Source: Flavobacteriales bacterium (GTDB lineage: Bacteria; Bacteroidota; Bacteroidia; Flavobacteriales_F; PHOS-HE28). From it: DNA of 64,000 bases. Shown piece by piece: positions 6,939-16,448 of this stretch. Numbering within the stretch: the stretch's first letter is position 1; each line of letters opens with the position of its first letter. The notes beneath the pieces are model-generated. The model worked only from the letters and a program-made list of their open reading frames with translations, ran no database searches and was not told the DNA's origin. The stretch spans positions 1-64,000 of the forward strand of contig JADJCX010000019.1 of the NCBI GenBank assembly GCA_016703005.1, given 5' to 3'. Position numbers and translations under genes: made by a program.

Positions 6939-9861
6939 TCAAATGCGATAGGTGATGCTGAGGATGTACTCGGTGCCGTATTGGTAGCGATCGAAGTCGA
7001 GGTCGTAGCCGCTATCGAACTCGTATGAGCGCCGCGACGGCGAGTTCAACAGGTCGCGCACCCGGGCGCGGACGATGAAGCGCTTGCCCAAGCTCTTCGA
7101 AAGTGTGAGGTCGATCATGTGGCGCGGTAGTTCATACACATCGGGCTGTGCCACACCTGCGGTGGCGACCACGGCGAGTTTCGGCCCTTGCACGTTGTAC
7201 GATACGCCGAGCTCCAAGCCGAGACTGTCCAACCGGTAGTTGAGCATGCCGTTCAGGATGTACGGCGCTTGGCCGAACCGAAGACCTCGGAGTTCTCGGC
7301 ATTGGCCCACGAGTAGTTGTCGATGCCCGGCAGCTGCACCAGTTCAATGTGGTTCTCGAACTGCTTGTAGAAAGCGCTCACCGTTACGTTGCTACCGCCG
7401 GGGAAGTAGGTCTCCAATCGTAGGTCGTAGTTGTTCACGTAGGTCATCTGCAAGGCAGGATTTCCACCGACCCTGCCGCGCAGAACGAAGTCATCCAGCG
7501 ACACGCTGCTGATCTCGCGGAAACTGGGGCGACCCAAGGAACGGAAGTAGTTTGCCCGCAGGTTCATCAAGGCCAAGGAATCGTCCTTGACCTTGTAGAT
7601 GAGGTTGATGCATGGCAGCACATCCACGTTGCTCGATGTCACCGGGATTGGCTTTCTGGCCACCGATATTCCGCCGTTCCTCCGCGTCCGCCGGAAGTCC
7701 CAGGTCGTAGTACACGCGGATATCGCTGTGCAGGTCGGTGTGCTCCAAGCGGGCGCCGCCCACCAAACGCAGGCGCTCGTTGACGGAATAGTCGCTCATC
7801 AGGTAACCGGCGGTCACCTTGCTGATGCCGATATCGCTGTCAAGTTCGGAGGAGTTGTTGCAAGTAGTAGAGCGGTTGCCCCTGGCCACCTCGAAATGCT
7901 CGTCAGCCAGAAACTCTTCCAACGAGGTGATCAGGTCGTCCCGGCAGCACCGCGCACGTTGTACTGCACCTGCACGTTCTCGCGTTGGTTCCAACGGTAC
8001 GCGCCACCGAACATCAACTTGCGCGGACGACCCTTCACGTCCATCAATGGGAACTCGAAACCGAGCCGACCATCGAACAGGTCCTCGTTCATGAACCGGA
8101 ACCGGCGCGGCAACGAAGCATTGCTGTTGAACTGTGCGTAGTCCTGAAACCGTATCCATCGAACCAGGTCACCGCCTTGTAGTCCAGGATGTTCATCTGG
8201 CCATCGGTGTACGAGGCGTTGAGGTCGATCTTCACCTTGCTTTTCGGCAGGTAGTTGGTGCTTTGTACTTGGTAGATGAGCTGCTGCTTTTCCTCGTAGG
8301 TCTGGTCCACGCCGTTCAAGATTTCCGTGGGAGCGAAATTGAACTCCGAACCACGGAACGTACCGGGCGTCGTTCTGCCCTTGCACGTTCGGCATGAAGA
8401 GGAAGGAGATGCGGTGGTTGTCGTTGAGCTTGTAGCTCACATTCGCCAGGGCGCTCCAACCGCCGCCTGCTCGCTGACCTGCTGCCGGTAGTCGAAAATA
8501 TCCGCAACGGGCTCTTCCGAGGGTGCTGTTGGTGCGCTTCGCCACGGAGTTTTCATCGTACTTGGTGTCGCGTGAATACCGCAGACCAACGATGAAGCCA
8601 AGCGGCCGCTTGAAGAGCTGCACTTGGTTGCCGATGCTCAAGCTCTGGCTGAAGTTGAGGGGTGCTGTCTTCTCGGATACGTTCCAGCTATCATTGTTGA
8701 ATGAATGCCCGACACTCGAGTTCCGGGTTGAAAAGCCGGCAGGAAATAGGCTTGCCCGTATTGCGAATTGTACGCACCAACGGCCGCTGCGCCTGCCGCT
8801 GGATCATTGAACAGCGCCGGAGCCAGATAGCCGAGTTCAACCAGACCCGAGAAAATGGTATGGCGAGCCCTCGTAGATCGTGGTGTTCGATGTGATGCCG
8901 TACGAATTCAGGTAAGCGCCCAGCCCGAGCAAGGACATCTGCTCGTAGAGGCCTGATTGGCGTTGTACAGTGGGAAGTCCGCTTGGTCCACGGCCACCCC
9001 GTCGGGAATTCCGCGGTAGCCGCTGTCATAACCCAGCCAGTCCGTATCGCTGCCCCTGGAGGAGACAATGGGTTGCCAAGTGGTTTGCGGGTTGTAGCCG
9101 AATGAAGAGGTGACGTTGACCGTGAGCTTGCTGGGGAAATCGGTGGTGTTGATGGAGAGGTAAGCCCCTGACCAGTCGCCGGGGAACTCCGGGCTGCCCG
9201 TTTTGTTGATGATGAGATTGTCCACCAACCCAGTGGGGAACATGTCCAAGCTGATGTTGTTCGTGAACGGGTCCAGTGTCGGGATCCGTGAGCCGTTCAC
9301 GGTGGTTACGATGTAACGATCCGCAAGTCCGCGCACCGAAACGAAACGACCGACCGTGCTCACACCTGGAACACGTTTCGCAGCGGCCGTCACATCGGCA
9401 TCGCCGGTCTTGGTCATACGATCGTTACTGATATAATCGAAGCTGACGCCCGAATTGATCTTCAGCTTCTCCAAGTAAGGGTCGGCGCCGCGCTTCACTT
9501 TTGCCTTTGCCCGGTAGGTGATCAACTCCTTCACCTGGGGCACCAGTTCGAAGTTCTTTACCACCACATCGCCACCGGTCACCACCACAGTGTGCTCCTG
9601 CTGGTCGTAGCCCATGCACCCCACGGATAGAACGACCGGGTTGCCATCGGGGATCTTGATCTGGTAGGTGCCGTCCAGATCGGTCATGGCGCCCAGCGCC
9701 TGCTTGTCTTTAACAACGACTGTTGCCCCGATCACCACTTCGCCCTTGGTATCGGTGACCACACCACGGATCGTGCCTTGGGCCATGGCTGAAGCGGCGA
9801 TGAACAAGCCAAGAACCAGTTGAAATGCCCGGGGGAACATGTGCAGGAATGAAGGCTGCAA
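6939..9861 (-). pseudogene. TonB-dependent receptor with CarboxypepD_reg domain, several frameshifts
   Basis: The N-terminal 300 residues are intact: signal peptide (MFPRAFQLVLGLFIAASAMAQ), a CarboxypepD_reg-like domain (GTIRGVVTDTKGEVVIGATV), then a plug domain (RVPGVSTVGRFVSVRGLADRY). Coding then hops between frames near 8955 and 8855, in the 8641-7931 region, and near 7660 and 7300, yet barrel-like text continues. Examples are YEQMSLLGLGAYLNSYGI, GLVELGYLAPALFNDPAAG, NLRANYFRSLGRPSFREIS and finally RVRDLLNSPSRRSYEFDSGY with TEYILSITYRI at the stop. Joined up, it would be about 970 residues, normal for the family. The product would import a substrate across the outer membrane using TonB energy. 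The paralogous cargo genes flank it. The breaks are probably sequencing indels, but a decaying gene cannot be excluded. Confidence 0.8.
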
Positions 9862-9952
9862 GGCTATCGGACAGGTCAGTGAAAGACATTACCGCGGCTT
9901 TATCACTATCCGCATTCAGTGTTGCTCGATCGTTACCAGTGGCAGCAACAAA

Positions 9953-9980
9953 AAGCCCCCCCGATCGCTCGGGAGGGCTT
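9953..9980 (-). terminator. Rho-independent terminator after the repeat protein gene
   Basis: On the minus strand AAGCCCTCCCGAGCGATCGG continues into GGGGGCTT and TTTG, making a stem of AAGCCC(T)CCCGA with the complementary arm and a short T-run. It lies 20 bases after the stop at 10000 and 92 bases before the receptor start at 9861, so it separates the two transcription units. Confidence 0.75.
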
Positions 9981-9999
9981 CTTGAAAAAGGCGGTTCGC

Positions 10000-12900
10000 T
10001 TACTGGCGCATCAGGCGCTCAGTGAACACTTGTCCATCAACGCTCACGTGCACGAAGTACATGCCAGCGTGCATGTCCGCGTCCAAGTTCACGATGTGGT
10101 TCATGGTTCCGTCAGCCACGCTCACTTGCTCAGCGCTCACGCGCTTGCCCATAGCATCGAAGATCTCCACGTTGGCGGTGAGGTTCTCATCGCTGAGGCC
10201 CTCGATCGACAAGTACAGCACTTCTTCGCGGTTCGGGTTCGGGTACATGTTCAACACCGGAGCATCGAGTTCCGATGCATCCAGATCGCGGAATGCACCA
10301 CCACCGACCACCTCGAGGCGGCAGGCTTTTCCGAACGGTGCGTAGTTACCTCCGACCAGGGCGCGCACGCGCACGTTGAGCGCGGTGTTGAGCGGTATTG
10401 GCAACTGCGCGAAGTCCAGACGGCAAGCCGTAGTGGGCTTCAGGATGCGGCGGCTGTAGGTACCGTGCGAGTTGAAGAACCAGAACTGGTAACCGGTAGC
10501 ACCAGCAACACCTTGGCAGTAGATGAAGCTGCTCGACACGAGGTCGGTGCGGTCGCACCAGTTGGGCTTCACGAACGTTCCGGTGATGGGTACGCAGAAG
10601 TCGCCTTCGCCCTGTACTACAACACTGCTCGATCCGGTGAAGTCACCGTTCGCATCGATGATGCGGCGGCCGAGGTCATCGGTCAATACATAACCACCGC
10701 CGCTGATGCCATCGGCGTCCGTCACGGTCAGTTGGTAGCAACCAGCCGCCACGCAGATGTTCTCCAGCACTGCGCCGGGGGTTCCGTCGGTGTATGGGCC
10801 ACCATTGGCCACCACCGTATTCGTGGTTTGATCACGCACTTCCCAAGTGGTCTGGCTGCCGAAGGCATCCAAGGTGATGGTGAGCACGAGGTCTTCGGTG
10901 CAGTTCGGGTTGATACCTGCGCACACGCAGTTCGCGCCGTAGACATCACCGATGGTGTTGGCATTGCCGTCGTCGCAAGCAGAGCCGATCACGGCCGTAC
11001 CACCTGGAACACCCAAGCAGTCGATCGGCAGGCCTGTTCCTGCGCACACGCAGTTCGCGCCGTACACATCGTTGGTCGTGTTCGCATTGCCATCATCGCA
11101 AGTGGAACCGATCACCGCCGTACCACCTGGAACGCCCAAGCAGTCGATCAGTTGACCAGCACACACGCAGTTCGCGCCGTACACATCGTTGCCGGTGTTC
11201 GCGTTGCCGTCGTTGCAAGCAGAACCGATCACCGCCGTACCACCTGGAACACCCAAGCAGTCGATCAGCTGACCAGCGCACACGCAGTTCGCGCCGTACA
11301 CATCGTTGCCGGTGTTCGCGTTGCCGTCGTCGCAAGCAGAGCCGATCACGGCCGTACCACCTGGAACGCCCAAGCAGTCGATCAATTGGCCAGCGCAAAC
11401 GCAGTTGGCGCTGTACACATCGTTTCCGGTGTTCGCATTCCCATCATCGCAGGCAGTGCCTGGCTGAGCAGGACCGCCCGGCACGCCAAGGCAATCGTTG
11501 GCGAGCGTACCAGCGCACACGCAGTTGGCACCGTACACATCGTTGGTGCTGTTCGGGTTGCCATCGTCGCAAGCAGAGCCGACCAAGCTACACGGAACGC
11601 CCAAGCGTGACAGCGCGTTCGCGGTAACACGTACCGTGGCGTTAAGGTCGTCGCAAGCAGAGCCGATCACAGCCGTACCACCGGGAACGCCCAAGCAGTC
11701 GATCAATTGACCAGCGCACACGCAGTTCGCGCCGTACACATCGTTGCCGGTGTTCGGGTTGTTGTCGTTGCAAGCGGTACCTGGTTGAGCAGGGCCACCG
11801 GGAACGCCTTCGCAGTCGTTAGCGAGCGTACCAGCGCACACGCAGTTGGCACCGTACACATCGTTGGTGCTGTTCGGGTTGCCATCGTCGCAAGCAGAGC
11901 CGATCACAGCCGTACCACCTGGAACGCCCAAGCAGTCGATGGGTTGACCAGCGCACACGCAATTCGCGCCGTAAACATCGTTACCCGTGGTCGCGTTGCC
12001 ATCATCGCAAGCAGAACCGATCACCGCCGTTCCACCTGGAACACCCAAGCAGTCGATCAGCTGACCAGCGCAAACGCAGTTCGCACCGTACACATCGTTG
12101 CCGGTGGTAGCAAGACCATCGTCGCAAGCAGAACCGATCACGGCCGTACCACCTGGAACACCCAAGCAGTCAATCACTTGACCAGCGCATACGCAGTTGG
12201 CACCATACACGTCGTTGCCAGTGTTGGCATTGCCGTCGTTGCAAGCAGAACCGATTACCGCCGTACCACCTGGAACACCCAAGCAGTCGATCAGTTGACC
12301 AGCGCAAACGCAGTTGGCACCGTACACATCGTTACCGGTGTTGGCGTTGCCATCGTTACAAGCCGAACCGATCACCGCCGTACCACCTGGAACACCGAGG
12401 CAGTCGATCAGTTGACCAGCGCATACACAGTTGGCACCATACACGTCGTTGCCGGTGTTGGCATTGCCGTCATCGCAAGCAGAGCCGATCACAGCCGTAC
12501 CACCGGGAACGCCCAAGCAGTCGATCAATTGACCAGCGCACACGCAGTTGGCATCGAACACATCGTTACCGGTGGTAGCAAGACCATCATCACAAGCAGT
12601 GCCGGGCACTGCTGGTCCGCCGGGTACGCCGTTGCAATCAGGTGGCAGAGCGATAGGGAAGGTGAGCGAAGGGATCGTCGCCTCCGCACCCGTTGGGTTC
12701 GAGGAGACATAGTCCACGAACGAACCGCCAGCAAGCGGGCTCACACGCATATTCAGGTTGAACGACAACGTGCCGTTCGTGGTGACCTGAGCGATCAGGA
12801 TGCGGTTGGTGCCGTTGGGGTCTTCACCCTGTGCACCACCGAGCACGAACCAAGCACCGTTGTTCGTCGAGAACAGAGCGGTTGCGTTGTCGGAGAAAGC

Positions 12901-13476
12901 CGTGGTGCTGGTGAGGCCGATCGTCTGCGTGGTGAGCAGCGTACCGGTCGCCATACCATCGGCGCTGGTGAGGGCCGTGCCCATCCAAGGCGTGGCATTT
13001 TCCATCACAGGTGATCCTTCGCTGTTCGGGAAGATCACGGCTGTCGCGTCAGCGTCAGCGCTCTTCAACACACCGCGCTTCGTCGAACCGGCCATCCCGA
13101 ACGTCAGGTAGCTGTCGATGGAGCAGGTGTTCTCGTCCAGGCGACCGGTCACGTTCGTGTGACCGAACACGGTTCCGCGGTCCGTCTGGTTGTAGAAGAA
13201 CGTGGTGGTACCGATGTTCAACGGATGCGCAGCGTTGCCGAATACCGTTTCCAGTTTGAAACCGGCGGCGAGATCGACATAGATGCGGTACGTCTTGGAA
13301 CCGGCGACCAGTTCAGGCACAGCGTCAGCGCTACCGAATTCGCTGGCAGCGGCATCGGCGGCCGAAGCCTCATAGTATTGTTCAACAACGATCTGCTCGA
13401 GGCCTTGGGCGTGGGCGCTAAGTGCGCCGAACGCCAAGCTACAGCCGAGCAGGAATTTGGAGATCGGATTTTTCAT
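10000..13476 (-). CDS. T9SS-secreted protein with about fifteen 39-residue Cys-rich repeats
   Basis: This 1158-residue protein starts at the ATG at 13476, with signal peptide MKNPISKFLLGCSLAFGALSAHAQ. Residues of about 25-275 are the N-terminal domain shared with the products at 4107-5513 and 5626-6933 (QYYEASAADAAASEFG, TYRIYVDLA, LDENTCSIDSYLTFG, ILIAQVTTNGTLSFNLN). Residues of about 280-855 hold fifteen tandem units with consensus DCLGVPGGTAVIGSACDDGN followed by ANTGNDVYGANCVCAGQLI, with four Cys per unit. The ninth unit is scrambled. A further domain of about 220 residues follows, containing another Cys set, then a T9SS sorting domain (MYPNPNREEVLYLSIEG ... AGMYFVHVSVDG). The acidic DDGNANTG loops resemble metal-binding turns, but that is only a guess. 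The gene lies 57 bases downstream of the beta-helix gene and ahead of a terminator. Confidence 0.85.
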   Translation of the reverse strand: MKNPISKFLLGCSLAFGALSAHAQGLEQIVVEQYYEASAADAAASEFGSADAVPELVAGSKTYRIYVDLAAGFKLETVFGNAAHPLNIGTTTFFYNQTDRGTVFGHTNVTGRLDENTCSIDSYLTFGMAGSTKRGVLKSADADATAVIFPNSEGSPVMENATPWMGTALTSADGMATGTLLTTQTIGLTSTTAFSDNATALFSTNNGAWFVLGGAQGEDPNGTNRILIAQVTTNGTLSFNLNMRVSPLAGGSFVDYVSSNPTGAEATIPSLTFPIALPPDCNGVPGGPAVPGTACDDGLATTGNDVFDANCVCAGQLIDCLGVPGGTAVIGSACDDGNANTGNDVYGANCVCAGQLIDCLGVPGGTAVIGSACNDGNANTGNDVYGANCVCAGQLIDCLGVPGGTAVIGSACNDGNANTGNDVYGANCVCAGQVIDCLGVPGGTAVIGSACDDGLATTGNDVYGANCVCAGQLIDCLGVPGGTAVIGSACDDGNATTGNDVYGANCVCAGQPIDCLGVPGGTAVIGSACDDGNPNSTNDVYGANCVCAGTLANDCEGVPGGPAQPGTACNDNNPNTGNDVYGANCVCAGQLIDCLGVPGGTAVIGSACDDLNATVRVTANALSRLGVPCSLVGSACDDGNPNSTNDVYGANCVCAGTLANDCLGVPGGPAQPGTACDDGNANTGNDVYSANCVCAGQLIDCLGVPGGTAVIGSACDDGNANTGNDVYGANCVCAGQLIDCLGVPGGTAVIGSACNDGNANTGNDVYGANCVCAGQLIDCLGVPGGTAVIGSTCDDGNANTTNDVYGANCVCAGTGLPIDCLGVPGGTAVIGSACDDGNANTIGDVYGANCVCAGINPNCTEDLVLTITLDAFGSQTTWEVRDQTTNTVVANGGPYTDGTPGAVLENICVAAGCYQLTVTDADGISGGGYVLTDDLGRRIIDANGDFTGSSSVVVQGEGDFCVPITGTFVKPNWCDRTDLVSSSFIYCQGVAGATGYQFWFFNSHGTYSRRILKPTTACRLDFAQLPIPLNTALNVRVRALVGGNYAPFGKACRLEVVGGGAFRDLDASELDAPVLNMYPNPNREEVLYLSIEGLSDENLTANVEIFDAMGKRVSAEQVSVADGTMNHIVNLDADMHAGMYFVHVSVDGQVFTERLMRQ
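10910..12640 (-). repeat. Tandem 117-bp coding repeat, about 15 units
   Basis: Each unit encodes 39 residues from DCLGVPGG to CVCAGQLI. Unit variants differ mainly in the Asp/Asn loop (ACDDGNANTGN, ACNDGNANTGN, ACDDGLATTGN, ACDDGNPNSTN) and in the linker (QLI, QVI, QPI, TLAN, TGLPI). The pattern of variants along the array suggests duplication of blocks of several units. The units at both ends are the most diverged. Confidence 0.9.
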
Positions 13477-13533
13477 GGGTTGTCTGTTGGAGCATTGCGC
13501 GCAGGTAGTTCCCGCGCGCCTGCCCGGTTTGGT

Positions 13534-15078
13534 TTAGTTGTCGCAGCTCGTGTTGAACTGGCTGTTGAGGTCCAGGAAGTCGTTCACATCGATGAAACCG
13601 CTGCCATTGATGTCAGCAGGGCAAGCGATGAGGCTGTTGTCCATGTCCAAGGTGGATCCGAGGGTCCATCCTGCCGTCCATGGCTCTTGGCCGGGTGCGA
13701 AAGCACCGCGGTAGTTCGCGTAGGTGAAGAAGCCATCCGTTGGTGGAGCCAACGTGGTGGTGGCGGTACCCAGAGCAGGAACAGGATTGATCGCACCCGT
13801 AACGGCGCTGGTCACTGCATCAATGGCGAAGGAGAAATCGATCAGCGTTGGATCCAGGATGTTACCCTGACCGCCGAACGTTGCGAGATCAGGTGCGGTA
13901 GGAGCAGCAGCGTTCACTTGCAGCAAGCTGCCCACACCAACGAAGGTGTTGTTGCGCACTTCCAAGTTGCCAGCCAACCACTCGTTGTATGCATCGGCAC
14001 CGGCGCGTGCGTTGCTGAAGTTCACACCCACGGTCGCGTTGGCGAAAATGCTGTTGGCAATGAAGCCGCGGGTCTTCTCCTTGTTCTCGATGGCACGGGT
14101 GGAGTTGCGGCAGATGATGGTGGCGTTGTACACCTGTGGATCGCTCAACGGGCTGTTGCCGCTGCTGCTGTCATCACCGTCGTTCTCCATGGCCTTGTCG
14201 CCTTGGCTGCCTGGAGCGGGCATGAATACACCGTAGAAGAATTGGATCTTTCCGGAATACCCCTGGTCGTAGTCGATGTAATCATCATTGCAGAACATAG
14301 CGGTGCAATACTTCAGGTTGGCGGTGCCACCGAACATTTCGAAGGCATCGTCCTGGTTGCTGATCACCTCGATGTGGTCGAGCGTGGTACCGCGACCAAC
14401 GCTACCGAGCGTGAGGCCGTTGATCTCGTTGGCAGCACCGATGATGGCGCCACCGTGACGGAGGCTTACATAGCGAACGATGCCACTATTGTCGTCATCA
14501 TTGAATGAACCGCCCACGTTGGGGAACTTGCCATAGTGGTTGCGGGTGTCTCCAGCGGGGAGGCCTTCGATCGTCCCCACACCATCAGCAACAGCCAAAC
14601 CTCCGTTGGCGCCCAACAGGTTGTTGGTGGCTTTGCCCAGAATGAGCAGGCTGCCCCACAGGCCTTGGCCCGTAGCGCCCAAAGGCAGGTTGTTGTTCAG
14701 GTTGTCCGTAGCAGCGGTGAATACGATCGGGCAGCTCTCTGTGCCTTCGGCCCAGATCTGTCCACCGCGAGCGACCACAAGGCTCTTCGCGTTCACACCG
14801 GTACCGGCAGTTGCCTTGATCACGGTTCCCGCTTGGATGAACAGGTCCTGTCCATCGTTCACATACAGCAACAGATCGAGGCTGTACGTATTGTCGCAGG
14901 TAAGAACGGTCGTGTTGTTGGTGAGGTTCCCAGCGGTGGCCAGCGTGGAAAGGGCAACCGTAGGGCGGCTTCCTACAGGCGGACAACCGCAGGCTTCGCC
15001 GTAGCCCGATTGGGCCGTGGCAGGTAGTACGGCGATGGCAGCAAGTGCTGCAACGGCCGCTTTCTTCATGGTTTTCAT
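13534..15078 (-). CDS. Secreted right-handed beta-helix-like protein with C-terminal dockerin-like motif
   Basis: This 514-residue protein starts at the ATG at 15078 (MKTMKKAAVAALAAIAVLPATAQ, a signal peptide); the frame upstream is non-coding leader. The body has the look of a parallel beta-helix, with repeated turns such as QAGTVIKATAGTGVNAKSL, VVARGGQIWAEGTESCPIVF and LRHGGAIIGAANEINGLTLG. It matches a Bacteroidota surface family often found with TonB receptors. The end has no T9SS sorting domain. Instead it reads CPADINGSGFIDVNDFLDLN, resembling a single dockerin/EF-hand-like calcium loop (DINGSGFIDVNDF). The gene is first in a likely two-gene operon with the repeat protein. An extracellular or surface role in the same pathway as the nearby receptor is inferred. 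Confidence 0.8.
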   Translation of the reverse strand: MKTMKKAAVAALAAIAVLPATAQSGYGEACGCPPVGSRPTVALSTLATAGNLTNNTTVLTCDNTYSLDLLLYVNDGQDLFIQAGTVIKATAGTGVNAKSLVVARGGQIWAEGTESCPIVFTAATDNLNNNLPLGATGQGLWGSLLILGKATNNLLGANGGLAVADGVGTIEGLPAGDTRNHYGKFPNVGGSFNDDDNSGIVRYVSLRHGGAIIGAANEINGLTLGSVGRGTTLDHIEVISNQDDAFEMFGGTANLKYCTAMFCNDDYIDYDQGYSGKIQFFYGVFMPAPGSQGDKAMENDGDDSSSGNSPLSDPQVYNATIICRNSTRAIENKEKTRGFIANSIFANATVGVNFSNARAGADAYNEWLAGNLEVRNNTFVGVGSLLQVNAAAPTAPDLATFGGQGNILDPTLIDFSFAIDAVTSAVTGAINPVPALGTATTTLAPPTDGFFTYANYRGAFAPGQEPWTAGWTLGSTLDMDNSLIACPADINGSGFIDVNDFLDLNSQFNTSCDN

Positions 15079-15662
15079 CGTAGTTGTCGGTTTGGGTTTC
15101 GAATTGGGTTGTTGGGTTTGCCGGTTCTTTTTCCGGCGCCGCAAAACTTCCCCGCCCGACTTCCACAGGTGTGTTGGCACTGACATGATTCGGTTAACGC
15201 GGTCGTGCTTGATCATTAAGAACATCACTGGATCGTAAGATTCCGGATGCACGTGCTGACGAGCTGAACAAGCGGCCATTTCAGGTCCATCCAAACCGAT
15301 GCAGGCGATCCGCGGCAAGCGCTGAACGGTCGAACGATCATCTCACTCGGCCTTCATTCACGGGCAAAGCAGGGAATACGATGGCGACCCGGGAAGGCCT
15401 TGCGCCGTTGATGATCCCGTGGTGGAATTCATCCGGCGTTCGGTTACGGGGAAGTCCTCGTGGTTGCGGCCGGCCAACCGGATCGTTCGCATCCTGTCGA
15501 CGCACAGGGAACAAGAAATTCACACGCCCTTGGCCAAGGCGTAACGCTTTCGGAACGCTGGGCTGGCATGGCCCCGATACTCTTGCACCCCCGAGTTCAC
15601 CACGTCCTGTCATGGCACCATTTTCATTGTGGGCCTCGTTCAGGATACGGTGACCGACACCG
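15079..15662. promoter_or_regulatory. Divergent intergenic region, no gene seen
   Basis: These 584 bases separate the beta-helix gene (minus) from the HsdR_N-like gene (plus). Both promoters should lie here, but I could not pick out a convincing -33/-7 pair. The 45 bases next to the beta-helix start are A/C-rich on the coding strand (CCCAACAACCCAA ... AAACCCAAACC). A small palindrome, CCGGTTCTTTTTCCGG, lies at about 15120-15135. The open frames inside (for example 15338-15703 minus) show no protein-like composition. Confidence 0.4.
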
Positions 15663-16448
15663 ATGCTCTCACGCGGCAGAAGCACCAAGCTCGAACTGGC
15701 CATCCGGCGATACCGGGATGCCTACCTGCGGAATGCGCAGGAGGTTCTCGACGAACGTCAAGAACGCCATCGCGTCATCGCCTTTTTGACCGATGTCCTG
15801 GGCTTCATCCCGGCATCGGACATCCGGGGCGAGTCATTGTTGAAGGGCCCAGCGGATCTTGCGGTGCGGTTGAATGGCGACCCCTTGATGCTGGTATCCA
15901 TTCCGAAGAGGGATGCATCGGCTACCGAAGAGCAATTCCGGCGGGTACTTCGTTTCGCGACCAGCGAAGGCGTGTATTGGGTGCTGGAGATGGCGCATGC
16001 GAGTATCGCCTTCCACCGTGTGCTGCACGACGAGCAGAACACGACACGCGTGCTGTTCACCATCGACTTGGCCGACCCGTTGACCATAAGCCCGAACGCT
16101 CAATTGCTTCAGTTCCTGCAACGGGATGCGGTTGCGCGCAAGGGTCTTGAGTTGTTGTGGAACCGGACCATCGCGTTGGACCCGCAGAACCTTGCTGCGC
16201 TGCTTTGCTCCCCGCCGGTGGTCAACTACTTGCAGCGCACATTGCGCACCCGGAGCATGAGCAACTTCACCGAAGCGGAAGTGATAGCCTCTGTGAAACG
16301 CGTGTTGATGGAAGGAACGGGAGCCGCGGACCCCGGCAACGCTCCATCGGCGAGGAGCAAGGAACAGCCCCCGGCTAAAACGCGCGCTAGAAAGGGGCGA
16401 TCTACGCGGGCCGTTTCAACTCAAATCCTTCCAGGAACTTCGTATTGA
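15663..16448 (+). CDS. Hypothetical protein with HsdR_N-like (restriction type) fold
   Basis: This 261-residue protein begins MLSRGRSTKLELAIRRYRDAYL. Residues of about 20-160 resemble the type I restriction enzyme R-subunit N-terminal domain (HsdR_N): a helix with RNAQEVLDERQERHRVIAFL, then LTDVLGF, a beta-rich nuclease-like core (LAVRLNGDPLMLVSIPKRD) and EGVYWVLEMAHASIAFHR. The usual D...ExK nuclease motif is not obvious, so it may be inactive. The C-terminal 60 residues are basic and low in complexity. No methylase or specificity gene is adjacent, so it is an orphan. Its last 47 bases overlap the end of accC on the other strand. The function is unknown; such orphans are common in Bacteroidota. 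Confidence 0.6.
   Translation: MLSRGRSTKLELAIRRYRDAYLRNAQEVLDERQERHRVIAFLTDVLGFIPASDIRGESLLKGPADLAVRLNGDPLMLVSIPKRDASATEEQFRRVLRFATSEGVYWVLEMAHASIAFHRVLHDEQNTTRVLFTIDLADPLTISPNAQLLQFLQRDAVARKGLELLWNRTIALDPQNLAALLCSPPVVNYLQRTLRTRSMSNFTEAEVIASVKRVLMEGTGAADPGNAPSARSKEQPPAKTRARKGRSTRAVSTQILPGTSY

Noticed and set aside
10910..12640. CRISPR-like regular repeat
   Set aside because: The 117-base units are fully coding, contiguous, without unique spacers.
10022..13014. Long open frames on the plus strand across the repeat protein gene
   Set aside because: They are shadows of the GC-rich repeat in another frame; the translations are low-complexity His/Val/Ala text with no family and no start context.
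13497..13527. GC-rich inverted repeat as terminator between the beta-helix gene and the repeat protein gene
   Set aside because: GCGCGC arms are present but no T-run follows, and the two genes are otherwise spaced like an operon.
15338..15703. 121-codon minus-strand frame in the intergenic region
   Set aside because: No family-like sequence and it overlaps the start of the real gene at 15663.
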